NCBI RefSeq assembly: GCF_900660655.1
Contig: NZ_LR215035.1
Coordinates: 496,001 to 560,000, forward strand
Direction of reading: 5' to 3'
DNA from: Mycoplasmopsis anatis
GTDB taxonomy: Bacteria; Bacillota_I; Bacilli_A; Mycoplasmatales; Metamycoplasmataceae
DNA length: 64,000 nt
The notes under the pieces are model-generated. The model was not told where the DNA came from, did not search any database, and saw only the letters and a program-made list of their open reading frames with translations. This document shows positions 60,973 to 64,000 of the stretch, in pieces (positions within the stretch are counted from its first letter, which is position 1; every line of letters begins with the position of its first letter). The translations under genes were made by a program, and so were the position numbers.

Positions 60973-60997
60973 AAAAAAAGCCGAATGGCTTTTCTGT
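60973..60997 (-). terminator. Terminator after rplL
   Basis: On the minus strand AAAAGCC-ATTC-GGCTTTT is followed by TTTATT, 14 bases after the rplL stop codon. Confidence 0.88.
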
Positions 60998-61010
60998 TTA
61001 ATTATGATAA

Positions 61011-61379
61011 TTAGTCAATTGATACTTCAGCACCAGCTTCAACTAAAGCGGCTTTAATTTGTTCAGCTTCTTCTGGTTTAACGTTTTCTTTAAGAGCAAC
61101 AGGAGCAGAGTCAACTAATTTTTTAGCATCCATTAATCCTACTCCTAAAAGGTCTTTAACTACTTTAATAACAGCAACTTTGTTTGAAGCTGATTTTAAT
61201 GTAACAGTAACTTCAGATTTTTCTTCTTCAGCAGCTGCAGCAGGACCAGCAGCAACAGCAACAGCAGCAGTTGGGTCAATACCAAACTCTTCTTTCATTG
61301 CTTCTACTAATTCCATAATTTCTTTAATTGTCATTTCTTTTAATGATTCGATGAATGATTCTCTTGTTAATTTAGCCAT
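61011..61379 (-). CDS. rplL: 50S ribosomal protein L7/L12
   Basis: A 122-residue stalk protein that recruits translation factors. The N-terminal dimerisation part ([20 protein letters not shown]) is followed by an alanine-rich hinge (about 37-52) and the C-terminal factor-binding domain with [20 protein letters not shown] and the final [21 protein letters not shown] precedes the ATG. It is 36 bp after rplJ. Confidence 0.98.
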   Translation of the reverse strand: MAKLTRESFIESLKEMTIKEIMELVEAMKEEFGIDPTAAVAVAAGPAAAAEEEKSEVTVTLKSASNKVAVIKVVKDLLGVGLMDAKKLVDSAPVALKENVKPEEAEQIKAALVEAGAEVSID

Positions 61380-61415
61380 AATATTATTTCCTTTCTTAAT
61401 ATTTTGAATTTTTAA

Positions 61416-61913
61416 TTATTCTGTTTTACCTTCACTAATTAATTTAAGTGAAAGAGATACTTGTTGTAATGGTGCCATCATTGAACGAGCAAGAATTCCA
61501 AGTGCTTCTTCGTAACTAGGTAATGTAGCAACTTCATTAACACCTTTAGCATCAATAGCTTTACCTTCGTATGTACCAGCTTTAATAACCATAATTTTGT
61601 TATCTTTAGCGAAGTTAACTAATAACTTAGCAGCAGACATAGCATCATTATTTGAAAAAGCAAAAATGTTTGGACCAACAAGGTGACTTTCAAGACCACT
61701 TATTCCTAAATCTTCAACAGCTAGCTTAAATAAACGGTTTTTGTAAACTTTAATTTCAACACCAACTTTTTTAGCTTCTCTTCTTAATGTAAGAAGTTCT
61801 TCAACTGTTAATCCACGGTATTCTGCGAAAGCGATTGCTTGAGATGCGTTAATTTTATCTTTAATTTCATTAACAACTTGTCTTTTTGCAATTCTTAATT
61901 TTGATTCAGCCAT
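61416..61913 (-). CDS. rplJ: 50S ribosomal protein L10
   Basis: A 165-residue protein that anchors L7/L12 to the ribosome. It begins MAESKLRIAKRQVVNEIKDK, and GLTVEELLTLRREAKKVGVE and KNRLFKLA are typical. I chose ATG 61913 because AAAGGAG lies 7 bases upstream; a longer in-frame start at 61976 lies inside the leader. It is the first gene of rplJ-rplL. Confidence 0.97.
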   Translation of the reverse strand: MAESKLRIAKRQVVNEIKDKINASQAIAFAEYRGLTVEELLTLRREAKKVGVEIKVYKNRLFKLAVEDLGISGLESHLVGPNIFAFSNNDAMSAAKLLVNFAKDNKIMVIKAGTYEGKAIDAKGVNEVATLPSYEEALGILARSMMAPLQQVSLSLKLISEGKTE

Positions 61914-61965
61914 ACAATCTCCTTTCATAATATATATAAGCAACACATTAAGATAAAGATTATAA

Positions 61966-62022
61966 TTAATATACACTCGGTAACATTTTTAAGCTATGCC
62001 GTTACTGTCTTGATGTATTGCT
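61966..62022 (-). promoter_or_regulatory. Ribosomal protein L10 leader
   Basis: On the minus strand the leader contains AAGACAGTAACGGCAT, GCTTAAAAATG and TTACCGAGTG. These match the L10-leader pattern (AGACAG, UUAA, and a closing G(C/U)CGAG strand), in which L10/L12 binds its own mRNA and represses it. Position just before rplJ fits. Confidence 0.75.
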
Positions 62023-62027
62023 AAGAT

Positions 62028-62055
62028 ATTATAATATAAAATATAAAAAATCCAA
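62028..62055 (-). promoter_or_regulatory. Promoter of rplJ-rplL
   Basis: On the minus strand TTGGAT (62050-62055) and TATAAT (62028-62033) are 16 bases apart, predicting a start just before the L10 leader. The -35 hexamer overlaps the terminator of the gene upstream. Confidence 0.6.
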
Positions 62056-62075
62056 ACCTAATTTACAGTTTGGAT
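62048..62075 (-). terminator. Terminator of the holA-linked gene
   Basis: On the minus strand ATCCAAAC and GTTTGGAT pair and are followed by TTTTTATATTTT, 15 bases after the stop codon at 62090. Confidence 0.85.
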
Positions 62076-62089
62076 AATTGCTTAATTTT

Positions 62090-63451
62090 TTATTTATTTT
62101 GCTCGTTTATAGATACTTTTTTATAAATTTCAAAATGATAAGGTCTTATTGTATCGTTAAAATATGAAATTCCGCTTGTGTAAATAATTTTTAAATCATC
62201 TTTAATTGTAAATTTTTTACTTGAAATATACGGATTAAATACAAAATAATAAGTTTCATCTTCACTAATTATTTTATAAATAAATACTTTTTCAATCATC
62301 GGAGATAAGATTTTAAGTTTATTTTCACTAGAGATTATTAATTTGAGCTTGAAATAAAAATTAGATAAAATCAAAATTTGATTAAAAAATGTCTTTTCTA
62401 AATTAATTCCTGCTAAATGTGATTCAGTCTTTATATTGTTCTTCTCTAAGTTTTTTCTAGAATTGTCACTATATTTTTCAACACTAGGAATATATGTGTT
62501 ATAAATTGATTGTGACATTAATGCTTGTAAAGATAGAAATGATTTAATAATCTCACTTTTGTAAAATTTTGAATCAGCAAAATAATTAAATCTATTATTT
62601 TCTAGATCATTATTCAATACAAATGAAATTTTCGTTAAATAAAGTGATTCGATGATGTTGCTAACTTCTTCTATTTTTTGTAAATTTGATAAATCATAAA
62701 AATAATCATCAAAATAAGTTAGCTCTAATAATAAATTGAAAAATTCTTTGTTACTAAAATTATCTTTTAATGCAAAATTAACATTGAATTTTTGTTTTAT
62801 TACATTAAAGATATGATTAATTTCCTCAACAAAACTGTGTTGTTCTTGTTCTTTATTTTTTGTAAATACTTTACTAAAATCGTTTATCACAAAACCTGTT
62901 GACATAAATGAATTTTTAAAATAATCCACAACTTTAGATAGAGATTCTTTAAAGTAACTTTGTCCGTTTTTAGATATTTTAAGGGTAAAACTTTGCGTTT
63001 TTATAAAATCAATTAAGTTTTCTTTGGTCTCCTGATTATTTTTTTGGTATCAAAAATTATCTGAATTAGCAGAGTTTGAATTAAATTCAGCATATTCCAA
63101 AATTCTAGATATTCTCTTATCAAATGAGAAGATCTCATCAACTGAAATTGTAAAGTAAACCCTAAGACCTAATGAGATTATTTTTCTACAAAAAATTTTA
63201 AGATTTCTAATTATTTCAATTTTATTTTTTATTTGTTCATTATTGTCCGAATATTCAAAATTCAATAGATTATTTATTTTAGGAAAAACAACAATTGATG
63301 AAGTATTTTCCAAAACACTAACATTGTTCAAAAATGATATTAAATACTCTTTTATTATATTTTTATCACAAGTATCAAAGATATATTGATTTAATTCTAT
63401 ATATGTTTTATGAGTTGAATTAAATTCATTTTTTTTATTTTTGTTAGTCAA
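62090..63451 (-). CDS. Conserved hypothetical protein linked to holA
   Basis: A 453-residue protein starting MTNKNKKNEFNSTHKTYIEL and continuous with TGA as Trp (near 63050). It is rich in Asn, Lys and Phe, with no signal peptide or clear membrane helix. A region near 85-120 (IEIIRNLKIFCRKIISLGLR) looks alpha/beta. I recognise no family. The start overlaps the holA stop by 8 bp, so it is translated with the DNA polymerase delta subunit, and it ends at a strong terminator. Confidence 0.75.
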
Positions 63452-64000
63452 TTTTTGAAAACTGTTTAATCAAGAAAGTTTCAAATTCTTTTTCAATTTC
63501 TGCTCCTTTGTACATAACTCTTTCTTCAAGTTCCGCTGATTCTTTTATTATTTTTAATACTTTTTTATATCCATATTTATTAAATAGAGAATTTGCTTTT
63601 TTAATTCTAAATTCATGAATCTTTAGATATCCTGACATTTGCATTGTGGTAAAATCCATTTTTTGGAGTCTATACACTTTATGAGCTAGAGAAAAAATAT
63701 TATTAATTTGCATTAAAAGTGTATAGTGATCTACACCTTCATCAATTTGTTGTTTGTAATTTTTTCAAATCTCAACAAAATTGTATGACTCAAGTGAGTT
63801 AGAAAAACCGAAAATATTATTTAAATTGTATTTTGGAATACTTGAGTTGAACATTTCAGAAGTTATATTTTTATTTTCAACTAGTAATTTATCAATTTCA
63901 CTAATTATTATTGATAAATTATCAGGTAAAATTTCGCTTAAAATAATCGCATCTGCTTGCGAAATAGTACCACCTTTTTGTTTTATATAATTAAAGATCG
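63444..64000 (-). CDS. holA: DNA polymerase III subunit delta (partial, 5' end outside window)
   Basis: The C-terminal 185 residues of the clamp-loader delta subunit. The frame enters from the window edge (IFNYIKQKGGTISQADAIIL) and contains LPDNLSIIISEIDKLL, the usual transition to the collar domain. The helical domain with LLMQINNIFSLAHKVYRLQ and MSGYLKIHEFRIKKANSLF follows, ending FLIKQFSKID. Assignment rests on this pattern; only part of the protein is visible. Confidence 0.75.

Overview
The window comes from a wall-less Mollicutes bacterium, most likely a Mycoplasma/Mycoplasmopsis species. The sequence is very AT-rich. UGA is read as tryptophan throughout: rpoB, rpoC, dnaB, the opp genes and the transposases only become full length when TGA is decoded as Trp. 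There are many lipoproteins with a signal peptide and lipobox cysteine, and mycoplasma-type families are present (PDxFFG protein, DUF31 peptidase, DUF285/BspA-like repeats, IS30, IS1634 and IS3 elements). I cannot name the species from the sequence alone. Nearly every gene is on the minus strand, so transcription runs from high to low coordinates.

Layout. 1-5.3 kb: a plus-strand gene tail, then the housekeeping operon gdpP-rplI-dnaB followed by a CNNM/CBS membrane protein. 5.4-6.85 kb: IS30 copy 1. 6.9-8.2 kb: degV and a PTS EIIA gene. 8.3-18.1 kb: the first oligopeptide transporter operon, oppA1-B1-C1-D1-F1 plus a small membrane protein, preceded by a lysine-riboswitch-like leader. 18.7-21.2 kb: two paralogous lipoproteins with proline-rich tandem repeats, preceded by a second copy of the same riboswitch. 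21.5-22.9 kb: IS30 copy 2. 23-36.1 kb: a 1798-residue PDxFFG/HEXXH metallopeptidase followed by a second operon, oppA2-B2-C2-D2-F2. 36.2-36.8 kb: tRNA-Leu(CAA) and a dUTPase-like gene. 36.85-48.95 kb: an accessory island bounded by a 134-bp direct repeat of a DUF31 gene tail. It holds an IS30 relic, an IS1634 element, a DUF285 pseudogene, an m5C methyltransferase plus DUF262/DUF1524 nuclease pair with a (TA)n tract upstream, an IS3 element, tRNA-Leu(AAG), a YgjP-like metallopeptidase and IS30 copy 3. 48.8-51.9 kb: a DUF31 peptidase and a lipoprotein partner. 52.2 kb: a cysteine-rich small protein. 52.7-62 kb: rplJ-rplL and rpoB-rpoC. 62-64 kb: an unknown gene and holA.

How the genes fit together. 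The accessory biology centres on peptide acquisition: two complete Opp importers, a surface metalloprotease in the second Opp operon, a surface DUF31 protease, and lysine-sensing leaders in front of one Opp operon and a pair of surface lipoproteins. The two leaders share a lysine aptamer core and a terminator/antiterminator switch whose pairing is kept by compensatory changes. The other notable system is the overlapping methyltransferase and GmrSD-like nuclease pair, a likely restriction-modification or defence module with a possible phase-variable promoter.
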